A stretch of 64,000 bases of DNA, taken from positions 1,302,001 to 1,366,000 of the forward strand of contig NZ_CP117768.1 in NCBI RefSeq assembly GCF_028623165.1, given 5' to 3'. Position numbers and translations under genes: made by a program. Position 1 is the first letter of the stretch. The number at the start of each line of letters is the position of its first letter. Positions 44,174 through 53,616 of this stretch are shown here, piece by piece. This DNA comes from Nostoc sp. UHCC 0926 (GTDB taxonomy: Bacteria; Cyanobacteriota; Cyanobacteriia; Cyanobacteriales; Nostocaceae). The notes beneath the pieces are model-generated. The model did no database searches. It had not been told where the DNA came from and saw nothing but the letters and a program-made list of their open reading frames with translations.

Positions 44174-45385
44174 CTAAAATTCGGAGATGATAAAATCAAA
44201 TAAATGATGCGCCATTTCCAATTTAGAACAAGGTGCGATCGCTAGCTGATTTCCTTGACTATCTAAAAATATCGCTTGATTATTATCGCTCCCAAAACCA
44301 CTATCAGGTTGATCGATGGGATTGGCCACAATAGCATCTAACTTTTTACTCTGTAACTTTTCTAATGCGGGGTTGACAATTTCTCCAGTTTGTGCAGCGA
44401 AACCAATTAATATCTGATGCGGCTGTTTAAGTTTTGCTAATTGGGCGATTATATCCGGTACAGGTTCCAAGGGTAAGGCTTTGGGGAGCGATCGCTTGGG
44501 CAATTTCTCTGTACTATAATCTCGTGGCTTCACATCTGCCACGGCTGCTGACATCACAATTACATCAGCATTGGGTAAACATTCTACCATGACGTGCTGC
44601 ATTTGCTCGGCACTAATGACGGGAATTGCTTGCACTCCCAATGGTACATCCCAATTAGCTGGGCCATGCACCAGGGTGACATTTGCCCCTCGGTGAAGTG
44701 CCGCTTGAGATAGCGCCAATCCCATTTTACCTGTGGAAGGATTACCAATAAACCTCACTGGGTCAAGAAACTCTCGCGTTCCCCCAGCACTAATTAACAC
44801 TCGTTTACCGACTAAATCTCGTTTGCCTTGAGTGTGTAACAACGATTGGATATGAGCCAAAATTTCTGGAGGTTCTGCTAATCTACCAGCACCGATGCGA
44901 TCGCACGCTAATAAACCCGATGCTGTACTCATTCCATGATATCGACTATCTATTAATAGCTGTTGCCAATTCCGCTGCACTGATAGCTGTTCCCACATAT
45001 CTGTATTCATTGCGGGTGCTAACAGCACCGGACAAGTAGAAGCCAGCACGGTATTTGTGAGTAAATTATCAGCGATACCGTAGGCTAACTTTGCCAATGT
45101 ATTAGCCGTCAAGGGAGCAATTACCATGACATCTGCCCATTCACCCAACTCAATATGCAACGGACGAGAGTGAGTTGGTTGCCAGAAATCATCATCTGTG
45201 TAGGCGGGATGACGAGATAGGGTGGCTATTGTCAGAGGCGTGATAAATTCTTGCGCCGAACGGGTAAGGATGACTCGGATTTCCACCCCAGTTTTAAACA
45301 GCGTCGAAACTAGTTCACAAATTTTGTATGCGGCGATACCGCCGCATACTCCAATTAGAACCCTGTTCAATTTTGGATTAGTCAT
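44174..45385 (-). CDS. coaBC: Bifunctional CoaBC (PPC decarboxylase/PPC synthetase)
   Basis: A 403-residue enzyme of coenzyme A synthesis. The N-terminal flavoprotein part ([30 protein letters not shown] with the substrate-recognition clamp) decarboxylates phosphopantothenoylcysteine. The C-terminal CoaB part ([51 protein letters not shown]) ligates cysteine to phosphopantothenate using CTP. Both halves are complete and length is normal. Cytosolic. Start is ATG at 45383-45385. It is followed by a DUF2555 gene upstream with palindromic repeats between. Confidence 0.96.
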   Translation of the reverse strand: MTNPKLNRVLIGVCGGIAAYKICELVSTLFKTGVEIRVILTRSAQEFITPLTIATLSRHPAYTDDDFWQPTHSRPLHIELGEWADVMVIAPLTANTLAKLAYGIADNLLTNTVLASTCPVLLAPAMNTDMWEQLSVQRNWQQLLIDSRYHGMSTASGLLACDRIGAGRLAEPPEILAHIQSLLHTQGKRDLVGKRVLISAGGTREFLDPVRFIGNPSTGKMGLALSQAALHRGANVTLVHGPANWDVPLGVQAIPVISAEQMQHVMVECLPNADVIVMSAAVADVKPRDYSTEKLPKRSLPKALPLEPVPDIIAQLAKLKQPHQILIGFAAQTGEIVNPALEKLQSKKLDAIVANPIDQPDSGFGSDNNQAIFLDSQGNQLAIAPCSKLEMAHHLFDFIISEF

Positions 45386-45452
45386 GGTAAAAAGTTAGGA
45401 GTAAGTAGTAACTTAGGAGCAAGTAGTTACGAATATTAATTTCCAACTCCTA

Positions 45453-45522
45453 ACTCCTGTACAGACGCGATTAATCGCGTCTCTACTAACTCCTGTACAG
45501 ACGCGATTAATCGCGTCTCTAA
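45453..45522. repeat. Two tandem copies of a 20-bp palindrome unit
   Basis: The palindrome AGACGCGATTAATCGCGTCT occurs at 45463-45482 and again at 45499-45518, in a 36-bp repeat that also includes ACTCCTGT. A third copy with longer arms is at 38167-38194. Confidence 0.88.
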
Positions 45523-45536
45523 CTCCTAACTCTCAA

Positions 45537-45749
45537 CTACGCTTCATCGTAGGGTTCCAAGTCTAAGAGGTAGATATAGGGTTCAACTAACTCTGGACGC
45601 TGAAATGCGATCGCTCGCAATAAATGCCAATCATTTAAACCCTCAAAAGCATTACTATAATTATCTAGCTCCAGACGTGTAGCCAGTTCTTCTACTTCTG
45701 CCGCAGTCATGGCAGCAATTTCTTTCTTGGAAATGCTTAGAGTTGTCAT
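45537..45749 (-). CDS. DUF2555 protein
   Basis: A 70-residue cyanobacterial protein starting MTTLSISKKEIAAMTAAEVE and ending DLEPYDEA. The whole length matches DUF2555, a small conserved cytoplasmic family of unknown function confined to cyanobacteria. The start at ATG 45747-45749 is preferred over one nine codons upstream because AAGGGAGGGG lies ahead of it. It lies upstream of coaBC on the same strand, with the palindromic repeats between them. Confidence 0.87.
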   Translation of the reverse strand: MTTLSISKKEIAAMTAAEVEELATRLELDNYSNAFEGLNDWHLLRAIAFQRPELVEPYIYLLDLEPYDEA

Positions 45750-45903
45750 AATGCTCGCCCCTCCCTTATGCAGCACTCGCCTTCAGCATGGGTTAAGTTG
45801 CGCTGAACGCAGCCACCCTATATATCTTACTCATTAGAGGTCATTGATTTCATGAAAATTTTCAGCATTTATACCAGAATTTATAAAAAATTCGTAATGC
45901 TGA

Positions 45904-46524
45904 CTAGCCAATTGTATTTACAACAAAATTCCGTAGCACCTCTAACGTTTGTGGATTTATTTCATGCCCCATGTCAAATTCGTGGTATTCTACTGCCACT
46001 CCTAGAGACTTTAGAGTTTCTCGTGCCTTCAAAGCTGCTTGCAGTGGTACAACTTCATCATATTTTCCGTGGGTGATTAAAGTCGGCGGAATCCCGCTTT
46101 TAGCTGCCGTTAGTGCGTCAGGATGTAAATACCCGCTCATGACAACTAAACCTGCTAGGGGCAATTTTGAGCCGACATCTAAAGTCATTGCTCCGCCTTG
46201 AGAAAATCCACTTAAAATCGTGCGTGATAAAGGTACACCAGTACTGCTTTCTAAAGATTGCAAGAAATCTGTTAGTAGTTGCCGACTTTCTGCCAACCCT
46301 TGATACATATTTTCCACCCGCAGGTCATACCATGCCCTCCCTACAGGGGAATAGGGATAAGGAAAAGGTGCATCAGGTAATACAAACTGGTAATCAGGTA
46401 AGTTGATCAAGGGTAACAATGATGCTACATCCTCAGCATTAGCTCCCCAACCATGCAAAGTGACAATTAAGCCTGCGGGGGGTTGAGAAGTTTCTCTCTT
46501 AACGGTGATAGCTTGTAAAGACAG
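45904..46524 (-). CDS. Alpha/beta-hydrolase, carboxylesterase/phospholipase type
   Basis: About 206 residues. The nucleophile elbow GFSQGG, the oxyanion-region LHGWGANAEDVASL, the Asp in THGKYDEVVPL and the His in FDMGHEI give a complete Ser-Asp-His triad. It belongs to the predicted esterase/phospholipase group (YpfH-like). No ATG precedes the conserved N terminus SLQAITVKRETSQPPAGLIV. The best start is CTG at 46522-46524, with AGGAG seven bases upstream; the leucine codon at LHGWG is too far inside. Product is cytosolic. Substrate unknown. Confidence 0.83.
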   Translation of the reverse strand: MSLQAITVKRETSQPPAGLIVTLHGWGANAEDVASLLPLINLPDYQFVLPDAPFPYPYSPVGRAWYDLRVENMYQGLAESRQLLTDFLQSLESSTGVPLSRTILSGFSQGGAMTLDVGSKLPLAGLVVMSGYLHPDALTAAKSGIPPTLITHGKYDEVVPLQAALKARETLKSLGVAVEYHEFDMGHEINPQTLEVLRNFVVNTIG

Positions 46525-47030
46525 AGGTTTACTCCTAAAATTTTACTCTTTTAATAGATCCTATCTGCTTGCCCAAAAAATACCGACATGATTCTGAGGA
46601 ATGCACGTTTCACCTGTTGCGTGTTATGTAACTCGGCAATTTTCTGTTAGCTGTTTTGAGCTTGTAACACTATGGTTAATATTTAAACTACAAGCCAAAG
46701 CGAGTGTAAAGGTCAAACAATTTTGGATTTTGGATTTTGGATTTTGGATTAACCCCGTGCCTCTTGGGTACGGGGCTTGAAGATTTTAGATTGACGATTT
46801 TGAATTTATTCCGCCCACCAGGGGCGGGGCATGAACCGAAGTAATTCTTGGTTTTTTAATCTAAAATCTAAAATCTAAAATCTAAAATTCGTAGTCAAAA
46901 CTCCCAAAAATAATAAATAAGTAAGGTGACGTAAGGTATTTTCATGAACGCCTACTTCACACAATAGAAAAAGTGAATGCTCTACGCTTCTATCCGTGAG
47001 GATAGAAGCGTATGATGCCACGGGGTTTGC
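46525..47030. other. Intergenic region with simple repeats
   Basis: About 500 bp with no gene. It holds TTTTGGA tandem repeats (46722-46750) and AAAATCT tandem repeats (46858-46888), plus the hairpin annotated below. Confidence 0.5.
46984..47011 (-). terminator. Hairpin downstream of the TonB receptor gene
   Basis: ACGCTTCTATCC pairs perfectly with GGATAGAAGCGT across a GTGA loop, 20 bp past the receptor stop codon. A run of T occurs on the minus strand a few bases further. Probably a terminator, though it might be part of a repeat. Confidence 0.55.
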
Positions 47031-49802
47031 TCAAAACTCCCAGGAAATTGTGCCCTGTATTGTCAGGGGATCGCCAGGTATAATCCGATTTAGGTTTTGT
47101 GCAGAGACAAAATAATCAGTGTCGAACAAATTCTTGATATTGATCGCAGCTCGGTAATTGTCCCGCTTATAATAAATAGCTGCATCTGTGCGTACATAAC
47201 TAGGTAACTCAACCGTGTTGGTTATGTCGGCTTGTCGGTTTCCGTAGTAAAAGGCTCCTACACCGAAGCCTAATCCTTTTAAACTGCCAGATTGAATTTC
47301 GTAAGTGGTCCAGAGGTTGAGCGCATGTCTTGGCACATTATTCAGTTGATTACCTACTGGTAAGTCGTTGTCTTCTGTGATTACTGCATCAGTGTAGGCA
47401 TAGCCAGCAATGATGTTCCACCCCGGTAAGATTTCGCCAGAAATATCAAATTCAATCCCACGACTGCGCTGTTCCCCAACTAGAATTGTTAATCGAGGAT
47501 CGTTTGGATCTGAGGTTGGCAGATTCGTACGAGTCAAATCATAAAATGCCAAGGTTGCAGCTAATCGCTGTGTCAAATCTGCTTTAACCCCGATTTCATA
47601 CTGCGTTCCTCGCTCTGGTTGTGGTGTACCTGCACCGAATGCAGATGCTCCCTGATTGAATGAACGGTTATAGCTGGCGTAGAGTGAGATCGGTTTAATC
47701 GGCTGGTAAACAATGCCAACACGGGGGCTAAAAGCTTCTGCTTGCGTAAAGTCGCTTGTTTGGTTTAATAAATCCTTAAACTTTCCATTGGCAATGTCAT
47801 AGCGCCCACCCAAAAGTACTTTTAAGTTTTCTGCTAGGGTGATTTGGTCTTGAAGGTAAAAACCTAATTGTTGCTGCCTACTTTCGTAATTAAAATCTGG
47901 AAGAAAATTTTCTGTAATATTTCCATACACAGGATTAAAAATATCCAGAGGAGTAGTATCACTGAAAAAATCGTTAGTATTACTGTCAGTTCTACTCAAG
48001 TTAAATCCAGCGACTAGCTCATGCTTGATACTACCTGTTGTCAACTTACCGACCACATAATTGTCTAGATTATAAGCATTTTCATCATAGTTAAAATCCT
48101 CAATGCCTCTATCTATGGTACGCAAATCGTCTCGTAATCCGAAAGGAGCCAGAATATTTCGTCTCAGGTGAAACAAAGAAGTCTGAAAAACGCTCCGCGC
48201 TTGCCAATTTTCACTAAAGCGATGTTCAAAGTTATAACCAATCCGAAATGCACCGTTAGAGGCGTTATTCAAATCAGGCTCACTAAAAGAACGATTACGA
48301 GGAATTATTACGCCATTGGGGTTAGGCAGTACGCTTCCCTGTGCAGGTATCCCAAAATCATACGGTCCCTCTGCAAGGGAATAGCTTGCTTCTAGAGTCA
48401 GCTTTGTTCTGTCACTAATTTGCCAGCTTACAGTAGGTGCAATCAAATATTGTTGTTGGTCATAGAAATCAATAAAGCTTTCGTTTGTTCCAGCAGAAGC
48501 ATTCAGGCGATACAACACCGTTTTACTGTCATTCAATGGACCGGATAAATCAATTGCGCCGCTGTAGGAATTGTAGCTACCAACAGAAGTTTCTACAAAG
48601 TAGAAAGGATCGCGCAATGGTTGCTTCGTTACTAAGTTGACCTTGCCGCCGAGTCCGCCTTGACCGAATAGAACCGAAGAGGGCCCTTTGAGTACTTCAA
48701 CCCGCTCAATATTTGAGCCAAACCCGACACTCCCGATTGAACGGTCTTGTACCCCATTGAGTAGAGTGTCTGTAAAAGCATCAAAGCCCCTAATATTGAT
48801 GACATTGAGAGGATCGCGAGGGCTTCGACTTCCTACCACTACACCCGGTGCATTTTTTAACACGTCTGTTAGGCGAGTTGCTTGCTGGTCTTTAATCACC
48901 TGTTGCGGTATGACCTGAATCGACTGAGGAATATCACGCAACGGTGTGTCAGTTCTTGTGGCAGATGAGGTATCGAGAACACGATACCCATCCTGTTCCC
49001 CCGTCACCACCAACTCAATCGGTTCATCCTGCTGCGCTGATGGTTGCTCTTGCGGAGTCTCACTAGTGGGCTGCTCAGGTTGAGGCTGTTGTGGTGGCTG
49101 CATTGCAGTTGTAGCAGGTGTCAAACCAATAATCAGCCCTTCATCCCCATCAAACAACTCCACCACTGGCACACCTATTTCACCCACCACTGTCACTCGG
49201 ATAGTATTGGCATCCAGATTTGTGACAGTTATCTCAGCAATTCCTGTAACTGGTTTTTGAGAACGGAATGTGAAACCATTACCATTGGGTAAACGCAATT
49301 GGGCATTAGGAATATCAGCGATAAAGTTATTCTCAGCACTGCGATTGGTGATTTGCAGTTGTTCTCCTTGAGTCGTCTGTAAAATCACCTCCACACCTTT
49401 GTCAGTGCGATTAGCTTGCACTCTCGTTACTTGTACAACTTCTGATAAGGATGCTGGCGACTGTACGAGTAATTCTGCACTCTGGGAAGTAGACTCAATC
49501 TCGCTCAGTTGAGAAATCTTTTTGCTTGCTTCGTCCGACTTTACCCTCCCCAAAGAACCTAGAAATTGAGATTCTTGATGTCGGGGCTTCCTGTTACTAG
49601 GAGACAATACTGAAGATTTACTATGAGCAAACTCCTTATCTGTAACTGCAAGCGTGTCATTGAATGTAGATTTTCCTACTGTCACGGGAGATAATTCACC
49701 TTCAACATTTTCTCGCGCTTCCTCACTTCTAGTAGGAGTGCTAATAAAAACCATTACTGCAATAGTTAGCAACAGACTTTGAAACAATTTATCTAACTTC
49801 AT
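47031..49802 (-). CDS. TonB-dependent siderophore receptor with AMIN domain
   Basis: A 923-residue outer-membrane receptor. It has a signal peptide (LLLTIAVMVFISTPTRSEEA), then an AMIN-type domain about 120-230 (NRTDKGVEVILQTTQGEQLQ and VTNLDANTIRVTVVGEIGVP). A short linker and a plug domain follow (SIQVIPQQVIKDQQATRLTD, then VNIRGF-like segment), and a beta-barrel to the C-terminal aromatic end (TIQGTISWEF). This AMIN-plug-barrel layout is the usual one for siderophore receptors of heterocystous cyanobacteria. An AraC regulator of PchR type is directly upstream, although broken; iron control is expected. No siderophore synthesis gene is in the window. Confidence 0.93.
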   Translation of the reverse strand: MKLDKLFQSLLLTIAVMVFISTPTRSEEARENVEGELSPVTVGKSTFNDTLAVTDKEFAHSKSSVLSPSNRKPRHQESQFLGSLGRVKSDEASKKISQLSEIESTSQSAELLVQSPASLSEVVQVTRVQANRTDKGVEVILQTTQGEQLQITNRSAENNFIADIPNAQLRLPNGNGFTFRSQKPVTGIAEITVTNLDANTIRVTVVGEIGVPVVELFDGDEGLIIGLTPATTAMQPPQQPQPEQPTSETPQEQPSAQQDEPIELVVTGEQDGYRVLDTSSATRTDTPLRDIPQSIQVIPQQVIKDQQATRLTDVLKNAPGVVVGSRSPRDPLNVINIRGFDAFTDTLLNGVQDRSIGSVGFGSNIERVEVLKGPSSVLFGQGGLGGKVNLVTKQPLRDPFYFVETSVGSYNSYSGAIDLSGPLNDSKTVLYRLNASAGTNESFIDFYDQQQYLIAPTVSWQISDRTKLTLEASYSLAEGPYDFGIPAQGSVLPNPNGVIIPRNRSFSEPDLNNASNGAFRIGYNFEHRFSENWQARSVFQTSLFHLRRNILAPFGLRDDLRTIDRGIEDFNYDENAYNLDNYVVGKLTTGSIKHELVAGFNLSRTDSNTNDFFSDTTPLDIFNPVYGNITENFLPDFNYESRQQQLGFYLQDQITLAENLKVLLGGRYDIANGKFKDLLNQTSDFTQAEAFSPRVGIVYQPIKPISLYASYNRSFNQGASAFGAGTPQPERGTQYEIGVKADLTQRLAATLAFYDLTRTNLPTSDPNDPRLTILVGEQRSRGIEFDISGEILPGWNIIAGYAYTDAVITEDNDLPVGNQLNNVPRHALNLWTTYEIQSGSLKGLGFGVGAFYYGNRQADITNTVELPSYVRTDAAIYYKRDNYRAAINIKNLFDTDYFVSAQNLNRIIPGDPLTIQGTISWEF

Positions 49803-49887
49803 TTATTTACCTACACTCCCGCACACCACTTGCCAGTATTAAGAAAATTTTTTAACTCAACTGGCAGTTTATGTATCATAGGGGATT

Positions 49888-49935
49888 CGGATTTTTTATT
49901 TGAACGCTAGACGGATTTTTTATTTGAACGCTAGA
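49888..49935. repeat. Direct repeat of 24 bp at the 3' end of the regulator gene
   Basis: The unit CGGATTTTTTATTTGAACGC plus TAGA occurs twice in tandem (49888-49911, 49912-49935), with a partial third. The second copy contains the regulator's stop codon, so the duplication copies the last codons into the 3' non-coding region. Confidence 0.88.
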
Positions 49936-50950
49936 CGGATTTTTGGCGATGTTGAAAGTATTGTTTGGGATTCAAGCCAAACTTTTTGCGGAAAGCTAAG
50001 GCAAAGTAACTGCGACTATCGAAACCTACCTTAAATCCCACTTGTTCAACGCTCATTTCTCCTGACGCTAAAAGTTGGCTGGCTTTTTCCAGTCGATAGT
50101 CGTGTAAATATTTAAATGCAGATGTGCCGAAAACTTGACGAAACCCACGCTTTAATTTGAAGTCATTTAGCCCTACTTGCCGTGCTAACTCTATCAGGCT
50201 GGGTGGATTCTCTAGATTACCCAGCAAAATTTCTTTGGCTTGGTAAATTTTATCAATATCGTTCAAATTCTTTGTAGTCAAGCTATAATTATGAGCTTCC
50301 TGCTCCTGGAATTGCTGGAAATGAAGCATAATCAATTCCACCGCCTTACTTTCCAGATACATCCGCTTCATCAAGCCTTCATGGGTACACTGTAAAATCT
50401 GATGTAACACCCGCCGCATTTGTCGTGTTATTTTTCCTTGATGGTAATAAGGCTGTACTTTACCGCCCAATAAGGCTTGGCGTAGGGAAATTGGTATCTG
50501 TTCTAAGTCTTCCTCGCTAAAATTTGAGAAAAATTGCTGCGGTTCAATTTCCAGATAAATTCTTGAATACTTCTCTCCGGCTTTCCAGTATTCAGTTTCT
50601 TTGATATCGCAGTTACATTCTGAATAATATTTTCCCACTGATTCGTCAATCTCATCAGTTAAACCGTGGCGTTCAATTCTCACTTTTCCTGAGAGAAAAA
50701 AACTCAACCCAAATCGAGATTCATCTAAACTATTTCTCATCCACAGAAGATCATCAATAAACTCTTATTCATATATTGAAATAGATAATCCATTACGTAA
50801 TTCTGTCCAATAATTATAGGTATTACAGACATAGAGAATTTTCCCTTGGCTGATAGTTTCAACCCCCTTTGATTGACCGGAAACTGTACCCTTTTGCTCA
50901 CTTTCTGCCCACATTTCTTGCCAGTCTGTATCAGTCAGAATTTTTTTCAT
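49931..50950 (-). pseudogene. AraC/PchR-type regulator interrupted by an in-frame stop
   Basis: Two parts lie in one frame. Residues 1-61 (MKKILTDTDWQEMWAESEQK to ELRNGLSISIYE) are followed by TAA at 50765-50767, then EFIDDLLW and MRNSLDESRFGLSFFLSGKV through the C-terminal AraC helix-turn-helix (FKLKRGFRQVFGTSAFKYLH and VGFDSRSYFALAFRKKFGLN). Rejoined, the length of about 339 residues equals a full PchR-like regulator. A single base change (for example CAA or GAA to TAA) accounts for it. Internal restart at the ATG after the stop could still make the DNA-binding half. A Fur-like site overlaps the promoter region. Confidence 0.8.
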
Positions 50951-50957
50951 AATTTAA

Positions 50958-50975
50958 TGATAATTATTATTATCA
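50958..50975. promoter_or_regulatory. Putative Fur box upstream of the regulator
   Basis: TGATAATTATTATTATCA is a near-perfect inverted repeat and resembles the GATAAT-type Fur consensus. It lies 7 bp upstream of the regulator start codon at 50950. Iron-dependent repression of the siderophore regulator is expected for this locus, but it is inferred from the sequence pattern. Confidence 0.6.
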
Positions 50976-51430
50976 AGCTGATATATGATTGGGGCTGAGA
51001 CACTGTTTAAAATTACCCAAAAGGCAAAACTATGCTAGATGGGATGCTCATGGTCGCTCCCAGTCAGTTTGTTGTGAAATGGTGATAGTCATAGCGATCG
51101 CTCTGGTAGTAAGTACCCCAGCAAGTTATATAATCTCTTATTTAAATAAGAAAAATTCTTAATTATTGCACGAAATTCACTGTTAGAAAAGCGACTTGAT
51201 CATAGTCAATTATAGTGGGGCTAAATTCCAGATTGCACGCGCCACAGAAGAGCGATCGCCCGTTGATACTGATTTATGATGTTACGCAAACGACTATAGC
51301 AATTGCTGCACAATGAACACCATAAAGCCATAGGTTTACTTTTATTTCCTCCTAGTGGTCTTGAAGTGAACCAAGGCTTATGCAAAACTTGAGATCCTTT
51401 GCTTCCAGCCTACTTTTAAGGAATTGATCA
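50976..51430. other. Intergenic region upstream of purH
   Basis: No gene recognised. It contains two HIP1 octamers near 51093 and 51252 and ends in an AAGGA ribosome-binding site at about 51417-51421 for purH. Confidence 0.4.
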
Positions 51431-52975
51431 ATGGCGCGTCTAGCCCTGCTGAGTGTATCTAACAAAACTGGTTTAATTGACCTAGCCCGTAGCTTGGTTG
51501 AAGAATTCGACTTTGATTTAATCAGCAGTGGGGGAACAGCCCAAGCACTTAAAGATGCGGGACTCCCTGTCACCAAAGTTGCAGATTACACAGGTTCACC
51601 AGAAATTTTAGGTGGCCGAGTCAAAACGCTGCATCCCCGGATTCATGGCGGGATTTTGGCCCGGCGAGATGTTCCCCAAGATATTACAGATTTAGAAAAT
51701 AACCAAATTCGCCCGATTGATTTAGTGGTGGTGAATTTATATCCTTTCGAGGAAACTATTGCTAAACCAGGGGTAACATTATCCCAAGCTGTTGAGCAGA
51801 TTGATATCGGTGGGCCAGCAATGCTACGCGCTTCATCGAAAAACTTCGCCCATCTGGCTGTATTATGCGATCCAGCACAGTATGACGAGTATTTACAGGA
51901 ATTGCGGCAAAATAACGGCGAAGCATCCCTAGAGTTTCGGCAAAAGGCGGCTTTAAAAGGATTTTCGCACACTGCTAGCTATGATCAAGCGATAGCGCAA
52001 GCGCTGACTTGTCAGTTCGCATCTTATCTCGCAGGAACACAGCAGCATACCCTTAGCGGTACACAATTGCAATCTCTGCGTTACGGCGAAAACCCCCATC
52101 AACCCGCCGCCTGGTATCAAACTGGTACTACCCCAACGGGATGGACAGCCGCGACAAAACTGCAAGGCAAAGAACTTAGTTACAATAATTTAGTTGATTT
52201 AGAAGCTGCACGCCGAATTATTGCTGAATTCACTGATACTCCAGCTGCAACGATTATCAAACATACAAATCCCTGTGGTACAGCACTGGGAAGCAGTATT
52301 TCTGAAGCTTACCAAAAAGCTTTCAATGCTGATTCTACTTCTGCCTTTGGTGGGATTGTCGCACTCAACCGTCCGATTGATGCGGCAACAGCTAGGGAGT
52401 TAATTAAAACATTTTTAGAATGTGTAGTAGCACCAAGTTGTGAAGCCGACGCTCAAGAAATCCTTGGCAAAAAATCTAACGTGCGGGTTTTAACTCTACC
52501 TGATTTGAGCAGTGGCCCTAAGGATACAGTGAAAGCGATCGCAGGTGGTTTCCTTGTCGAATCTAGCGATGATATGATTGCTGATACCAATCAATGGCAA
52601 GTAGTCACCGAACGTCAACCCACTGCAAGCGAATTAGCCGAATTGCTGTTTGCTTGGAAAGTTTGCAAACACGTTAAATCTAATGCCATTGTTGTCAGTG
52701 GCGATCGCACTACACTAGGAGTAGGTGCTGGTCAAATGAACCGCGTCGGCTCAGTTAAAATTGCCCTAGAACAAGCTGGAGAAAAAGCCAAAGGTGCAAT
52801 TCTAGCCAGCGATGGATTCTTCCCCTTTGATGATTCAGTCAGAACAGGCGCAGCAGCAGGAATTACAGCCCTTGTCCAACCAGGGGGAAGTTTGCGCGAT
52901 CAAGATTCAATCAAAGCTGCTAACGAACTGGGTTTGGTGATGGTATTCACGGGTGTACGTCACTTTTTACACTAA
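51431..52975 (+). CDS. purH: Bifunctional AICAR formyltransferase/IMP cyclohydrolase
   Basis: A 514-residue cytosolic enzyme that performs the last two steps to IMP. The N-terminal cyclohydrolase domain has SNKTGLIDLARSLVEEF, ISSGGTAQALKDAGL, EILGGRVKTLHPRIHGGIL and DLVVVNLYPFEETIA. The transformylase domain has SLRYGENPHQPAAWYQTG, AATIIKHTNPCGTALGSS with the catalytic KHxNPCG, DSTSAFGGIVALNRPID and SNAIVVSGDRTTLGVGAGQM. Complete and of normal length. Start ATG 51431 with AAGGA upstream. Four small-RNA-like tandem units begin 17 bp after its stop. Confidence 0.97.
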   Translation: MARLALLSVSNKTGLIDLARSLVEEFDFDLISSGGTAQALKDAGLPVTKVADYTGSPEILGGRVKTLHPRIHGGILARRDVPQDITDLENNQIRPIDLVVVNLYPFEETIAKPGVTLSQAVEQIDIGGPAMLRASSKNFAHLAVLCDPAQYDEYLQELRQNNGEASLEFRQKAALKGFSHTASYDQAIAQALTCQFASYLAGTQQHTLSGTQLQSLRYGENPHQPAAWYQTGTTPTGWTAATKLQGKELSYNNLVDLEAARRIIAEFTDTPAATIIKHTNPCGTALGSSISEAYQKAFNADSTSAFGGIVALNRPIDAATARELIKTFLECVVAPSCEADAQEILGKKSNVRVLTLPDLSSGPKDTVKAIAGGFLVESSDDMIADTNQWQVVTERQPTASELAELLFAWKVCKHVKSNAIVVSGDRTTLGVGAGQMNRVGSVKIALEQAGEKAKGAILASDGFFPFDDSVRTGAAAGITALVQPGGSLRDQDSIKAANELGLVMVFTGVRHFLH

Positions 52976-53061
52976 TTATTGCCCATCAGATGTGCAGTTT
53001 AGAAAGTGCCACTCAATATGCTTGCTTTTTCATTCAATTAGTGATATTGTCTAATCGTGTG

Positions 53062-53127
53062 TGAGGAGTAAGTTATAAATAAAGAGCGCCTGGGGTGGAA
53101 ACACGGCAACACTCCCAAGCGCTTTTT
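53062..53127 (+). ncRNA. Small RNA gene, unit 1, Yfr2-like
   Basis: A -10-like TCTAAT at 53050-53055 precedes the hairpin. The stem GCGCCTGGGG pairs with CTCCCAAGCGC, and the loop carries GGAAACACGGCAACA, which is unchanged in all units. TTTTT ends the unit. The GGAAACA loop motif recalls the cyanobacterial Yfr2 RNA family. The 5' end is estimated from the -10 box, so it is uncertain by several bases. Confidence 0.65.
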
Positions 53128-53224
53128 AATTTGGATCTAGAAATTGGATTAGTAGTGCAGTTTAGAAAGTGTCACTCAATATACTTGCCTTTTGATAGAT
53201 GTAGTGATATCTTATATTTGTGTG

Positions 53225-53290
53225 TGAGGAGCAAGTTAAGAATAAAAGATGCCTAGGGTGGAAACACGGCAACACTCCCAGGCATTTTTT
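53225..53290 (+). ncRNA. Small RNA gene, unit 2, Yfr2-like
   Basis: The -10-like TATATT is at 53213-53218. The hairpin TGCCTAGGG with CTCCCAGGCA encloses the same invariant GGAAACACGGCAACA loop and ends in TTTTTT at 53290. The one stem mismatch here (A opposite C) is absent from unit 3. Confidence 0.68.
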
Positions 53291-53387
53291 AATTGGTATT
53301 TAGAAATTCGATTAGTGGTGCAGTTTAGAAAGTGTCACTCAATATACTTGCCTTTTGATAGATGTAGTGATATCTTATGTTTATGTG

Positions 53388-53453
53388 TGAGGAGCAAGTT
53401 AAGAATAAAAGATGCCTGGGGTGGAAACACGGCAACACTCCCAGGCATTTTTT
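53388..53453 (+). ncRNA. Small RNA gene, unit 3, Yfr2-like
   Basis: The -10-like TATGTT is at 53376-53381. The stem TGCCTGGGG pairs with CTCCCAGGCA without mismatch apart from one G-U pair, with the GGAAACACGGCAACA loop and TTTTTT end. This is the cleanest copy. Confidence 0.7.
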
Positions 53454-53550
53454 AATTGGTATTTAGAAATTCGATTAGTGGTGCAGTTTAGAAAGTGTCA
53501 CTCGATATACTTGCCCTTTGATAGATGTAGTGATATCTTATATTTGTGTG

Positions 53551-53616
53551 TGAGGAGCAAGTTAAGAATAAAAGATGTCTGGGGTGGAAACACGGCAACA
53601 CTCCCAGGCATTTTTT
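53551..53616 (+). ncRNA. Small RNA gene, unit 4, Yfr2-like
   Basis: The -10-like TATATT is at 53539-53544. The stem TGTCTGGGG pairs with CTCCCAGGCA through a G-U wobble in place of G-C. The loop and the TTTTTT end are as in the other units. Confidence 0.68.

Noticed and set aside
46984..47011. IS200/IS605 terminus
   Set aside because: Only a single hairpin is present, with no second hairpin or transposase; its position just after the receptor gene favours a terminator.
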